Part shown: positions 15,502 to 23,156 of the stretch, one piece after another | Layout of the letters: each line of letters starts with the position of its first letter | Numbering within the stretch: the stretch's first letter is position 1 | Assembly: GCA_029932895.1 (NCBI GenBank) | Contig: JAOZPF010000001.1 | Location: 1-36,909 of the forward strand | Origin: Anaerolineae bacterium | GTDB taxonomy: Bacteria; Chloroflexota; Anaerolineae; B4-G1; DUEL01 | DNA: 36,909 nt | Reading direction: 5' to 3' | Notes under the pieces: model-generated | What the model was told of the DNA's origin: nothing | The model's database searches: none | The model's input: the letters and a program-made list of their open reading frames with translations, nothing else | Made by a program: the position numbers and the translations under genes

Positions 15502-18500
15502 GTGGACGATTTTCTGTTTCGGGATGACCTGGGGACTCTGGACCCAGCCATCGAACGGTTGATTGAGCTGGAGGCGGAGCGACAGGCGCGCAAGCTGATC
15601 ATGATTCCCTCGGAGAGCAGCACCCCCCGCGCCGTCCGCCAGGCGCTGGGCTCTGTCTTTACCAACATCTATGCCGAGGGATACCCGCTGCCGGAAACAC
15701 GTTGGATGGCGGAGGAGCAGCTCCTGGACTATGAGGCTCAGTTGGTCGCCCATCGGCGCTATGGCGACCTGCGTTACTATATGGGCGTGGAGTATGCCGA
15801 CATCGCAGAGGCGCTGGCCAGACGGCGCTGCGCTGATGCTTTTGCCACAGATAATATCCCCGCCGACCGTATCTATGTCAACGTCCAGCCTCTATCTGGC
15901 GCTCCGGCCAACATCGCCGTCTACGAGGCGCTGCTCAAGCCGGGCGATACGATCCTGGGGATGGAGCTGACCCACGGCGGTCATCTCTCCCACGGTAGCC
16001 CGGCCAACGTCTCCGGTCAGCGGTACCATGCGGTCCATTACCGCGTCGATCCCCGCACCGAGCTGCTGGATTATGAGCAGATCGAGGAGATGGCGCTGGA
16101 GCATCGGCCCAAGATCATTGTCGCCGGCTATACCTCCTACCCCCGTCTGCCCAATTGGGCCAAGTTCCGCCGTATCGCCGACCGGGTGGGGGCCTATCTG
16201 TTGGCCGACATCGCCCACGTGGCGGGGATGGTCATCGCCGGAGCTTATCCCACCCCCCTCGGCCATGCCCACGTCATCACTTTTACCACTCACAAGACCC
16301 TGGCTGGCCCGCGGGGCGCCTGTATCCTCACCACCGATCCTCTCATTGCCCGCCGCGTCGACCACGCTGTCTTCCCCGGGCTGCAGGGTGGACCGCATGT
16401 CAACAAGTTCGTGGCGATGGCTGTCGCTTTCCGCTTGGCCCGCACCGAGTCCTTTCACGCTCTCCAGCACCAGATCGTCGCCAATGCCAAAGCGTTAGCC
16501 CAGGCACTCCAGGAAGAGGGGATGCGCATTCCCCACGGCGGCACCGACACACACCTGCTCCTGGTCGATTGCAAGACCGTCGTTGGCCCCTTTGGCGAAC
16601 CGCTGCTGGGCGATACGGCAGCCCGCATTCTCGACCAGGTGGGCATTGTCTGTAATCGCAATACCATCCCCGGCGATCCCTCGCCGGCCCTCGCCAGCGG
16701 CATCCGCCTGGGCACTCCCTGGGTCACCCAGCGCGGCCTGCGAGAGCCCGAGATGGTGGAATTGGCCCACCTGATTGCCGGGACGCTCAAGGCGATCCGG
16801 CCCACCACCTATCCCGGTCGGCACGGCCTGGTCCACCGGGGCCGGGTAGATTTTGATACCCTGGAGGAGGCCAGGCTGGCGGTCGCGGAACTGGCCGACA
16901 AGGCCGGCATCGACTGGGAGGTCCGCTGCTCTGGCTATCCTCACCATTGCCTCATCACCGACATCCGACCATTGGAACGGGAGTGGGGATTGATCGAACT
17001 GGAGGGCAACAGTGTGGCTCCGTTCCTCGACCTGGCGCTGGTGGAGCCGGTGGACGGCCTGGAGCCGGGTCAGTACCGGCCAGCCACGCTCCTGGGGGCC
17101 GACGGGCGACCGATGGCACGCGGCTTTCTCTCCCGCCCCACTTTCCGCTACCAGCGGTACCGGCTGGTCGTGCCATCTGACCGCATGCGGCGGGTGCTGA
17201 CCTGGCTGCGCGATCTCTCGGATGGCTATGTCCTCTTCGATCCGCACGACCTGCAGGCCAAGCTGCCCGGCCCGGTGGTGGTGCGCAACTTGGGAGGGAC
17301 CGACGCGCCAGGGGAATTGCCCGCGGACGAGGGTTTCGAGCCGCCCCTCTCGTTCAAGCCGGCCTACATCGGACTTTCGGTCCATCGCCAAGCCGAACCG
17401 GCAGGCGACCCGCTTCCTCCTTTCGAGTGGCAACCGGGCGAGCAGCCCCTGCGCCGGACAGTGCTCTACCAGGCCCACAAGGAGCTGGGTGCCCACTTTG
17501 TCTCCTTTGGCGGCTGGGAGATGCCGGTTCGGTACGGCCCTGTGCTGGACGAGCACCGGGCGGTGCGCGGGGCGGCCGGCCTGTTCGATGTGGGCCACAT
17601 GGGTATCTTTGAGGTCTCTGGTCCCTTTGCCACCGCCTTCCTCGACCTGGTGACGACCAACGACGTCAACCTGCTGCGGCCAGGACATTCCCACTATGGC
17701 TTCCTGCTCGACCCGGAGGGGCATGTCTTGGATGACCTGCTGATCTATATGCGCGACCCCGACCAGTATATGCTGGTCGTCAATGCCGCCAACACCGAGA
17801 AGGACTGGGCGTGGCTGAACGCGGTCAATGAGGGTCGGGTGCGCATCGATCCGGACCGGCCCTGGGTCCGCCCCTCTTTCCGCGCCGAGCTCGTGGATAT
17901 GAACGCGCCAGGCCAGGAACACAACTGGCGGGTGGACCTGGCCCTGCAAGGGCCGCGGGCGCGTGACATCCTGTTGGATTGGCTGGATGCCAGCCCTCAG
18001 GGCCCGGCCGCGGCCGAGATTCGAGGCCGGTTGCTGGGACTGCGGCGAACAGAGCTGGTCGCGCTCCAGTGGCCGTGGCCCGATGCCCCCGGCGGTGTCT
18101 TTGACCTGCTCGTCGCGCGCACCGGCTACACCGGTGAGCAGATGGGGTTCGAGCTCTATGTCCACCCCGATTGGGCCGTGCAGCTCTGGAACTTGCTTCT
18201 GGAGATCGGCGCTCCCTCCGGCCTGCGTCCCGTGGGGCTGGCGGCCCGCGACTCGCTGCGTATCGAGGCAGGGCTGCCCCTCTACGGCCACGAGTTGGCC
18301 GGCCCGCTCGACCTGCGACCGGATGACGCCGGGCTGGAGGGGTATGTCAAGGTATACAAGCCATTCTTTGTGGGGCGGGAATCCCACCGCCGCCACCTCG
18401 CGGAGCACAAGATGCAGGTGGTCCGTTTCCGCATCGAGGAATCGGGTGTACCTATGCCCAACCAGGGCGACCGGGTGGTTGAGCGGCGAGGGCGCGTGAT

Positions 18501-18711
18501 CGGCGAGGTGACCTCATGCGCGCTGGACACGGAGGGAACTCTGGTGGGCATGGCCTGTGTGGACCGGCGGTTCGCGGAACCAGGTGAGGAGCTAAATATC
18601 TTTGCCCCGGCGCGCAAGCCCACTGGAAAGCCGCTGGACGAGTTGGAGATAGGGGACCGAGTCCCCCTTGCCGTGGAGGGCGTTGTGCTGGAGCGGTTTC
18701 CTCGTTGGTAG
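15502..18711 (+). CDS. Serine hydroxymethyltransferase / glycine-cleavage T-protein fusion
   Basis: A 1069-residue fusion. Residues 1 to about 435 are SHMT (GlyA), which interconverts serine and glycine with THF. Motifs: NVQPLSGAPAN, THGGHLSHGSPAN, and the PLP lysine Lys265 in TTHKTLAGPRG. It has an extra ~26 residues (about 63-90) between YAEGYP and RYYMGVEYAD. Residues about 650-1069 are aminomethyltransferase (GcvT): GGWEMPVRYG, LFDVGHMGIFEVSG, the catalytic-type LDDLLIY (Asp744/745), LALQGPRARDIL, ARTGYTGEQMGFELY. The middle (about 436-649) contains an extra T-protein-like folate domain lacking the Asp pair (Ala539-Arg540). GTG start with GGAGG six nt upstream. Both enzymes use 5,10-methylene-THF, so coupling is plausible. 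No frameshift is visible. Confidence 0.93.
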   Translation: MDDFLFRDDLGTLDPAIERLIELEAERQARKLIMIPSESSTPRAVRQALGSVFTNIYAEGYPLPETRWMAEEQLLDYEAQLVAHRRYGDLRYYMGVEYADIAEALARRRCADAFATDNIPADRIYVNVQPLSGAPANIAVYEALLKPGDTILGMELTHGGHLSHGSPANVSGQRYHAVHYRVDPRTELLDYEQIEEMALEHRPKIIVAGYTSYPRLPNWAKFRRIADRVGAYLLADIAHVAGMVIAGAYPTPLGHAHVITFTTHKTLAGPRGACILTTDPLIARRVDHAVFPGLQGGPHVNKFVAMAVAFRLARTESFHALQHQIVANAKALAQALQEEGMRIPHGGTDTHLLLVDCKTVVGPFGEPLLGDTAARILDQVGIVCNRNTIPGDPSPALASGIRLGTPWVTQRGLREPEMVELAHLIAGTLKAIRPTTYPGRHGLVHRGRVDFDTLEEARLAVAELADKAGIDWEVRCSGYPHHCLITDIRPLEREWGLIELEGNSVAPFLDLALVEPVDGLEPGQYRPATLLGADGRPMARGFLSRPTFRYQRYRLVVPSDRMRRVLTWLRDLSDGYVLFDPHDLQAKLPGPVVVRNLGGTDAPGELPADEGFEPPLSFKPAYIGLSVHRQAEPAGDPLPPFEWQPGEQPLRRTVLYQAHKELGAHFVSFGGWEMPVRYGPVLDEHRAVRGAAGLFDVGHMGIFEVSGPFATAFLDLVTTNDVNLLRPGHSHYGFLLDPEGHVLDDLLIYMRDPDQYMLVVNAANTEKDWAWLNAVNEGRVRIDPDRPWVRPSFRAELVDMNAPGQEHNWRVDLALQGPRARDILLDWLDASPQGPAAAEIRGRLLGLRRTELVALQWPWPDAPGGVFDLLVARTGYTGEQMGFELYVHPDWAVQLWNLLLEIGAPSGLRPVGLAARDSLRIEAGLPLYGHELAGPLDLRPDDAGLEGYVKVYKPFFVGRESHRRHLAEHKMQVVRFRIEESGVPMPNQGDRVVERRGRVIGEVTSCALDTEGTLVGMACVDRRFAEPGEELNIFAPARKPTGKPLDELEIGDRVPLAVEGVVLERFPRW

Positions 18712-18919
18712 GGGTAGGGCAATCGCAGGTCTCGCGCCCCTCCGGACCGCCCGCCGCCTGGGTTTGGCTCCCAGGGCTTGGCTGTTCGGTCGCGCTGCAA
18801 GCGTGATCTCGGTCGTCAGCTCCTGGATTGCTAGTTTGGCCTACTTTGGCCAAGCCCTGCGAGGCGAATCAGGATTGACTTCCCCAGAAAAACAGGTATG
18901 ATTGAAACGGTTGACCCGT
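18712..18919. other. Intergenic region between the SHMT-GcvT gene and tRNA-Val
   Basis: This 208-bp gap holds no convincing gene. It has a weak hairpin (CCTGGG/CCCAGG, 18757-18775) without a T-tract and a second small inverted repeat (TTGGCC/GGCCAA, 18836-18853), followed by the tRNA promoter at 18875-18902. Confidence 0.5.
18875..18902 (+). promoter_or_regulatory. Promoter for tRNA-Val
   Basis: TTGACT (18875-18880) and TATGAT (18897-18902) with a 16-nt spacer. The predicted start is about 10 nt before the mature tRNA 5' end. Confidence 0.7.
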
Positions 18920-18996
18920 GGGCGGTTAGCTCAGTTGGTTAGAGCGCTTCCCTTACAAGGAAGAGGTCACAGGTTCGAGTCCTGTACCGCCCACCA
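18920..18996 (+). tRNA. tRNA-Val (anticodon UAC)
   Basis: A complete cloverleaf. The acceptor stem is GGGCGGT (18920-18926) with ACCGCCC (18986-18992), discriminator A and an encoded CCA (18994-18996). The D-arm region is TAGCTCAGTTGGTTAGAGC. The anticodon stem CTTCC/GGAAG encloses loop CTTACAA with anticodon TAC. The T-arm contains GGTTCGAGTCC. It reads GUA (and probably other GUN) valine codons. Confidence 0.97.
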
Positions 18997-19049
18997 CACC
19001 GGTGCCGGGCGTTCCTGGAGCGTCCGGCGCTGACGGTCGGAGGTCCTGG

Positions 19050-20003
19050 TTGAAGCTCTTGCTGCCTGATCATTTGCTCGAGTCGTTGGGCCAGCGGATA
19101 TGCCGTGTCGCCCCCGAGTGCCAGATCGTCCCTGTCGATGATAAGGGGAAGGTGGAGGGCGATCCGAGCGATAGCGAGGTTCTCTTTCTGCGCTGGGGGC
19201 TTGACCGCGAGTCCTTTGAGCGGCTGGTGAACGATACTCCCAACCTGCGCTGGATTCACTCCATCAGCGCCGGTGTGGAACACATTCTCTTCCCCGCCCT
19301 AGCCGGGTCCGACGTGATTCTGACCAATGCCAGCGGGGTCTTTAGCGTCCCCATCGCCGAGACGGTCCTGGGCTATATGCTGGCGGTAGCCAAGCGGTTC
19401 CCCGCCTTTTTTGCACAGCAGCAGGCGCGTTGCTGGCGCAAACTCCCCCTGCGCGAGCTGCGCGGCCTGACGGTGGGCATTATCGGGTTAGGTGGCATCG
19501 GCTCGGAGGTGGCCCGCCTTTGTCGTGCATTTGGCATGCAGGTCCTGGGGCTACAACGGACCCCCCGCCCCAACGCCTACGCCGACGAGGTGCTGGATGG
19601 TACCCATCTCCACGACCTGCTGGCCCGCTCCGACTTTGTGCTCATTTCCATACCGCTCACCGCGGCGACCCGTGGGCTGATCGGCGCGGCCGAGCTGGCA
19701 GCGATGAGACCGGACGGCTGGTTGATCAACGTCGCCCGCGGCCCCATCGTGGACGAACGGGCACTGGTCGAGGCGCTGCAAGAGAGGCGCATCGGCGGGG
19801 CTTGCCTGGACGTCTTTGCCGAGGAGCCACTGCCGGAGGACAGCCCTCTCTGGGACCTACCCAACGTCATCATCACCCCTCACGATTCGTGGAGCAGCCC
19901 GCACCTGGAGGAGAGGGAGGCCGAGTTGTTCTTGGAAAACCTGCGCCGTTACGTGGCTGGTCAGGTCCTTCTCAATGTGGTGGACAAGGAAGCAGGTTAC
20001 TAG
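19050..20003 (+). CDS. D-2-hydroxyacid dehydrogenase (NAD-dependent)
   Basis: A 317-residue member of the D-isomer-specific 2-hydroxyacid dehydrogenase family. The Rossmann motif is GIIGLGGIGSEVAR. The catalytic residues are the Arg in INVARGPIVDE, the Glu in DVFAEEPLPED and the His in ITPHDSW. Substrate could be a 2-keto acid such as glyoxylate, hydroxypyruvate or phosphoglycerate-type compounds; a link to the neighbouring glycine/serine genes is an inference. The start is taken as TTG 19050 (MKLLLPDHLLE) because GGAGG (19039-19043) is 6 nt upstream. An in-frame ATG at 19002 lies only 5 nt after the tRNA and would add a low-complexity leader, so it is rejected. Confidence 0.88.
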   Translation: MKLLLPDHLLESLGQRICRVAPECQIVPVDDKGKVEGDPSDSEVLFLRWGLDRESFERLVNDTPNLRWIHSISAGVEHILFPALAGSDVILTNASGVFSVPIAETVLGYMLAVAKRFPAFFAQQQARCWRKLPLRELRGLTVGIIGLGGIGSEVARLCRAFGMQVLGLQRTPRPNAYADEVLDGTHLHDLLARSDFVLISIPLTAATRGLIGAAELAAMRPDGWLINVARGPIVDERALVEALQERRIGGACLDVFAEEPLPEDSPLWDLPNVIITPHDSWSSPHLEEREAELFLENLRRYVAGQVLLNVVDKEAGY

Positions 20004-20014
20004 AGCGCTCCGAG

Positions 20015-22573
20015 ATGATCTACCTGAACGACCTGCTTGCAGCCACCGGGGGGAAACGCGTCGGCCCCGTGACGCCACGACAGTTTCCTGCCTTTTGCTA
20101 CGATGCGCGCCGTGTCCAGCCAGGTGACCTCTTTGTGGCGGTCAAGACCGAGGATGGGGACGGACACGACCGCATTGGGGAGGCCGTGACGAACGGAGCC
20201 AGCGGGGTGTTGTGCCAGTTCCCGCCCGATAGGCCGACCGTACCCTGCATCGTCGTCCCGGACACGCAACTGGCCCTCACCGAGTGGGCTGCTTATGTCC
20301 TGCACAAGGTCAACCCGCAGGTCGTGGGGGTTACCGGCTCCACAGGCAAGACCGATGCCACCCGGGCCATCGCCGCCGTTCTCTCGGTTCGCTACCGGGT
20401 GTTCACCAACCCGCCAGACCTGAGCAACCGTTTTGGGCTGCCCATCTCTCTGGCCGGCCTCTCCAGCGAGCACGAGGCGTCCGTCCTGGAGCTGGCCTCC
20501 CATGCCTTTGACGACATCGCGCATTTGGCCGAGCTGATCCATCCGCGCGTCGCCGTCGTCACCGCCGTCAACGAAGCGCACCTGGCCTACCTGGGCAGCC
20601 TGGAGGCCATCGCTCAGGAGAAGGGTTCGCTGGTCGAGGCGCTCCCACCCGACGGCGTGGCGGTGCTGAACTATGATGACCCGTGGGTGCGCGGGATGCG
20701 GGAGCGGACCCGTGCCCACGTTGTCACCTACGGGCTTGGTCCCGATGCCGACATCGTTGCCTCTGACCTCCGCCCCGACCCGGAGGGGCTTCAGTTCGTC
20801 GTTCACTTTCCCGGCGTCAGCGGGCTGGGCACCCCTGGCTATCCGGCCAAGGCCGAGGTGCGCACCCGCCTTCTGGGCCGCCACCAAGCCCACACTGTCC
20901 TCGCTGCCATCGCCGTTGGCCTGGCCTACCACGTTCCGTGGGACGATATTCTGGACGTAGTGGAGGAACTGCGCCCTGCCCCCGGTCGCCTGCAGGCCCT
21001 GCCGGGGGTGGGTGGGTCGCTCCTTCTGGACGGCTCGGCCAGTTGCAGCCCCGTCACTGCCTTGCAGGCCCTTGTCGCCCTGGCTGATTATCCTGCCCAC
21101 CGCCGCATCGCCGTCATGGGCGATATGGCCCAGTTGGGTGGCTACGCGGTGGAGGGTCATCGCCGGGTGGGGCGAGCTGCTGCTGCCTTTGTCGATCTCC
21201 TGGTTGTAAAGGGGGAGCGCGCCGTCTGGATCGCCGACGCGGCCGAGGAGGCCGGCCTCTCGGGCGAACGAACCCTGGTCACTTATACCGCCCGCGATGT
21301 CGTGCGCCACCTCCACTCGCAACTGGGACCGGGCGATGTCGTGCTGATCAAGGGGGATGTCGAGACGCAGATGGAGGAGGTGGTGAAAGGGCTTCTCGCC
21401 CGCCCTGAGGATACCGACAATCTGGTGCGGCGGGTGGACGGCATGGCGGTCCGTACCGCTCGCCCGGCCCGTCCCACCTGGGTGGAGGTCGATCTGGAGG
21501 CGGTAGCGTTCAACGTCCGCCAGGTGAAGCAGATCGTCGGGCCGGAGGTGGATGTGCTGGCGGTGCTCAAGGCGGATGCGTACGGGCATGGCGCTCTCAC
21601 CGTCGCTCGCACCGCTTTCAACAACGGCGCTTCCTACGGCGGAGTGGCCTCGGTCAACGAGGCGATCAAGCTCCGAGAGGGCGGGGTGGATGCCCCTCTC
21701 CTGGTTCTGGGGTACACTCCTGCCTGGCTGGCGCGGGACGCGCTGCTCCACGATGTCACCCTGACCCTCTACGACACGGAGCTGGCGTGGGCCTTTAGCC
21801 GCGCTGCCATCGACCTGCGCCGCATCGCCCACGTGCACATCAAGGTGGATACCGGCATGGGACGGCTGGGGTTGCTGCCCGACCAGGTCGTTCCCTTTGT
21901 GGCCGAGATTCGCGATCTACCCAACCTCGACCTGGAGGGCATCTTTACCCACTTTTCCATCGCCGACGATGAGGACCTAAGCTACACCCGTTACCAGCTT
22001 GCTCGCTTCGAGAGGGTGTTGGAGCAGTTGGAGGCCATCGGCGTCACTTTCCGCCGCGTTCACTGCGCCAATTCGGCCGGTCTCCTGCGGTTGCCCCAGG
22101 CGCGGTTCAACATGGTCCGTCTGGGCCTGGCGATGTACGGCTTGCAGCCTTCCCCTTATGTTCCCCTGCCCCCCGGTTTCCGGCCCGCACTGACCTGGCA
22201 CACGACCGTCGCCCAGGTAAAGAGATTGCCGCCGGGCAGCTATGTCAGCTATGGCAATACCTACCGCACCGCGGGAGAGGAGACCATCGCTGTCATCCCG
22301 GTGGGCTATGCCGATGGTTTCCGCCGTGCTCCCACCCGCTGGCAGGCCGTCCTGGTTCGCGGGCAGCGCGCGCCGATCGTGGGCCGCGTCTGTATGGACC
22401 AGACGATGATCAATGTCAGCCACATTCCCAACGTCCGTGTGGGGGACGAGGTCGTGCTCATTGGCCCTCAGGGTGATGACGAGATCACCGCCGAGGAGGT
22501 GGCGGACTGGCTGGGGACGATCAACTATGAAGTGGTCTCCGAGATATTGGCCCGGGTGCCACGGGTGGTGTAA
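20015..22573 (+). CDS. MurF-like ligase / alanine racemase fusion
   Basis: An 852-residue two-domain protein. Residues 1 to about 475 are a Mur ligase of MurF type, the family that adds D-Ala-D-Ala to UDP-MurNAc-tripeptide: P-loop GVTGSTGKT (Lys112), VVTAVNEAHLAYLGSLEAIA, AVLNYDDPWV, IAVMGDMAQLG, VVLIKGD. The MurF signature DAYNANP is replaced by DGSASCSP (from Asp339), so ligase activity is uncertain. Residues about 485-852 are alanine racemase: PLP lysine Lys519 (LKADAYGHG), IPVGYADGFRR with the catalytic-type Tyr, RVCMDQTMINV. MurF-Alr fusions are known in Bacteroidetes. The start at ATG 20015, 11 nt after the dehydrogenase stop, has a weak ribosome-binding site and is probably coupled. 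Confidence 0.9.
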   Translation: MIYLNDLLAATGGKRVGPVTPRQFPAFCYDARRVQPGDLFVAVKTEDGDGHDRIGEAVTNGASGVLCQFPPDRPTVPCIVVPDTQLALTEWAAYVLHKVNPQVVGVTGSTGKTDATRAIAAVLSVRYRVFTNPPDLSNRFGLPISLAGLSSEHEASVLELASHAFDDIAHLAELIHPRVAVVTAVNEAHLAYLGSLEAIAQEKGSLVEALPPDGVAVLNYDDPWVRGMRERTRAHVVTYGLGPDADIVASDLRPDPEGLQFVVHFPGVSGLGTPGYPAKAEVRTRLLGRHQAHTVLAAIAVGLAYHVPWDDILDVVEELRPAPGRLQALPGVGGSLLLDGSASCSPVTALQALVALADYPAHRRIAVMGDMAQLGGYAVEGHRRVGRAAAAFVDLLVVKGERAVWIADAAEEAGLSGERTLVTYTARDVVRHLHSQLGPGDVVLIKGDVETQMEEVVKGLLARPEDTDNLVRRVDGMAVRTARPARPTWVEVDLEAVAFNVRQVKQIVGPEVDVLAVLKADAYGHGALTVARTAFNNGASYGGVASVNEAIKLREGGVDAPLLVLGYTPAWLARDALLHDVTLTLYDTELAWAFSRAAIDLRRIAHVHIKVDTGMGRLGLLPDQVVPFVAEIRDLPNLDLEGIFTHFSIADDEDLSYTRYQLARFERVLEQLEAIGVTFRRVHCANSAGLLRLPQARFNMVRLGLAMYGLQPSPYVPLPPGFRPALTWHTTVAQVKRLPPGSYVSYGNTYRTAGEETIAVIPVGYADGFRRAPTRWQAVLVRGQRAPIVGRVCMDQTMINVSHIPNVRVGDEVVLIGPQGDDEITAEEVADWLGTINYEVVSEILARVPRVV

Positions 22574-22580
22574 AGCGGCT

Positions 22581-22609
22581 TTGACCACACAGTTGGTATT
22601 GGGTATAAT
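22581..22609 (+). promoter_or_regulatory. Promoter of the gcvH-gcvPA-gcvPB operon
   Basis: TTGACC (22581-22586) and a perfect TATAAT (22604-22609) are 17 nt apart. Transcription would start near 22616, giving an ~88-nt leader (22616-22703). I could not recognise a glycine riboswitch or other known motif in that leader. Confidence 0.85.
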
Positions 22610-22703
22610 GAGGGTGTGCACTGGATGTCGGCCCGATCGCCCGGCCGCAACCAGGATTTAGCCCCAAGAGGGCAATCCGTGACCAGCAGAAGGAGGTTTG
22701 GCG

Positions 22704-23093
22704 ATGAAACTGGATGCGAACGCGCGGTACACCGAAGAGCACGAGTGGGCGCGGCCGGACGACGCCGAATTCGTCTGTGGCATCACCGACCATGCCCAAG
22801 ACTCGCTCGGCGATATCGTCTACGTGGAACTGCCGGAGGTGGGAGATACTTTCGAGCAGGGAGAGACGTTCGGTGTCGTCGAGTCGGTAAAGGCTGCCTC
22901 CGACCTCTATATGCCGCTGGGCGGGGAGATCACCGCCGTCAACGAGGTGCTGGAGGACACGCCAGAGCTGGTCAACCAGGACCCCTATGGCGAGGGCTGG
23001 ATGATCCGCATCAGCCCCTCCGACCCCGCCGAGTTCGATGACCTGCTGGACGCCGACGCCTACGAGACTTTTGTGGCGGAGGAAGAGGTATAA
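22704..23093 (+). CDS. gcvH: Glycine cleavage system H protein
   Basis: A 129-residue lipoyl carrier that shuttles the aminomethyl group from P- to T-protein and is reoxidised by the L-protein. N-terminus YTEEHEWARPDD, then GITDHAQDSLGDIVYVELP. The lipoylated Lys63 is in VVESVKAASDLYMP, and LVNQDPYGEGWMIRI is at the C-terminal side. Start ATG 22704 with AGGAGG seven nt upstream (22691-22696). It is the first gene after the promoter at 22581-22609, followed by gcvPA and gcvPB. A heptamer repeat begins directly after the TAA stop. Confidence 0.97.
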   Translation: MKLDANARYTEEHEWARPDDAEFVCGITDHAQDSLGDIVYVELPEVGDTFEQGETFGVVESVKAASDLYMPLGGEITAVNEVLEDTPELVNQDPYGEGWMIRISPSDPAEFDDLLDADAYETFVAEEEV

Positions 23094-23142
23094 CTCGCAA
23101 CTCGCAATTTGCCACTCGCAATTCGCAATTCGCAACTCGCCA
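23094..23142 (+). repeat. Seven-copy heptamer repeat between gcvH and gcvPA
   Basis: Starting on the first base after the gcvH stop, seven 7-nt units follow in exact phase: CTCGCAA, CTCGCAA, TTTGCCA, CTCGCAA, TTCGCAA, TTCGCAA, CTCGCCA. The array ends 14 nt before the gcvPA ATG, just upstream of its GAGGTG ribosome-binding site. The unit is nearly the same as the heptamer at 5295-5315. Confidence 0.85.
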
Positions 23143-23156
23143 CACGAGGTGTCTCT

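Noticed and set aside
16495..18408. 637-codon open frame on the minus strand opposite the SHMT-GcvT fusion
   Set aside because: Codon-position shadow of a high-GC gene. No motifs are seen and the plus-strand product is unambiguous.
18757..18775. Terminator after the SHMT-GcvT gene
   Set aside because: The CCTGGG/CCCAGG hairpin is only 6 bp and has no T-tract, so I do not call it a terminator.
19002..19049. ATG 19002 as start of the D-2-hydroxyacid dehydrogenase
   Set aside because: It lies 5 nt after the tRNA-Val 3' end and adds a Gly/Ser-rich leader. TTG 19050 with GGAGG at the right distance fits the family N-terminus.
20000..21838. 612-codon minus-strand frame opposite the MurF-Alr gene
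   Set aside because: Shadow frame. Its composition (His, Gln, Asp, Gly rich) is typical of antisense translation of GC-rich genes.
22574..22703. Glycine riboswitch before gcvH
   Set aside because: Looked for because of the operon's function, but the expected tandem glycine-aptamer consensus is not visible in the leader.
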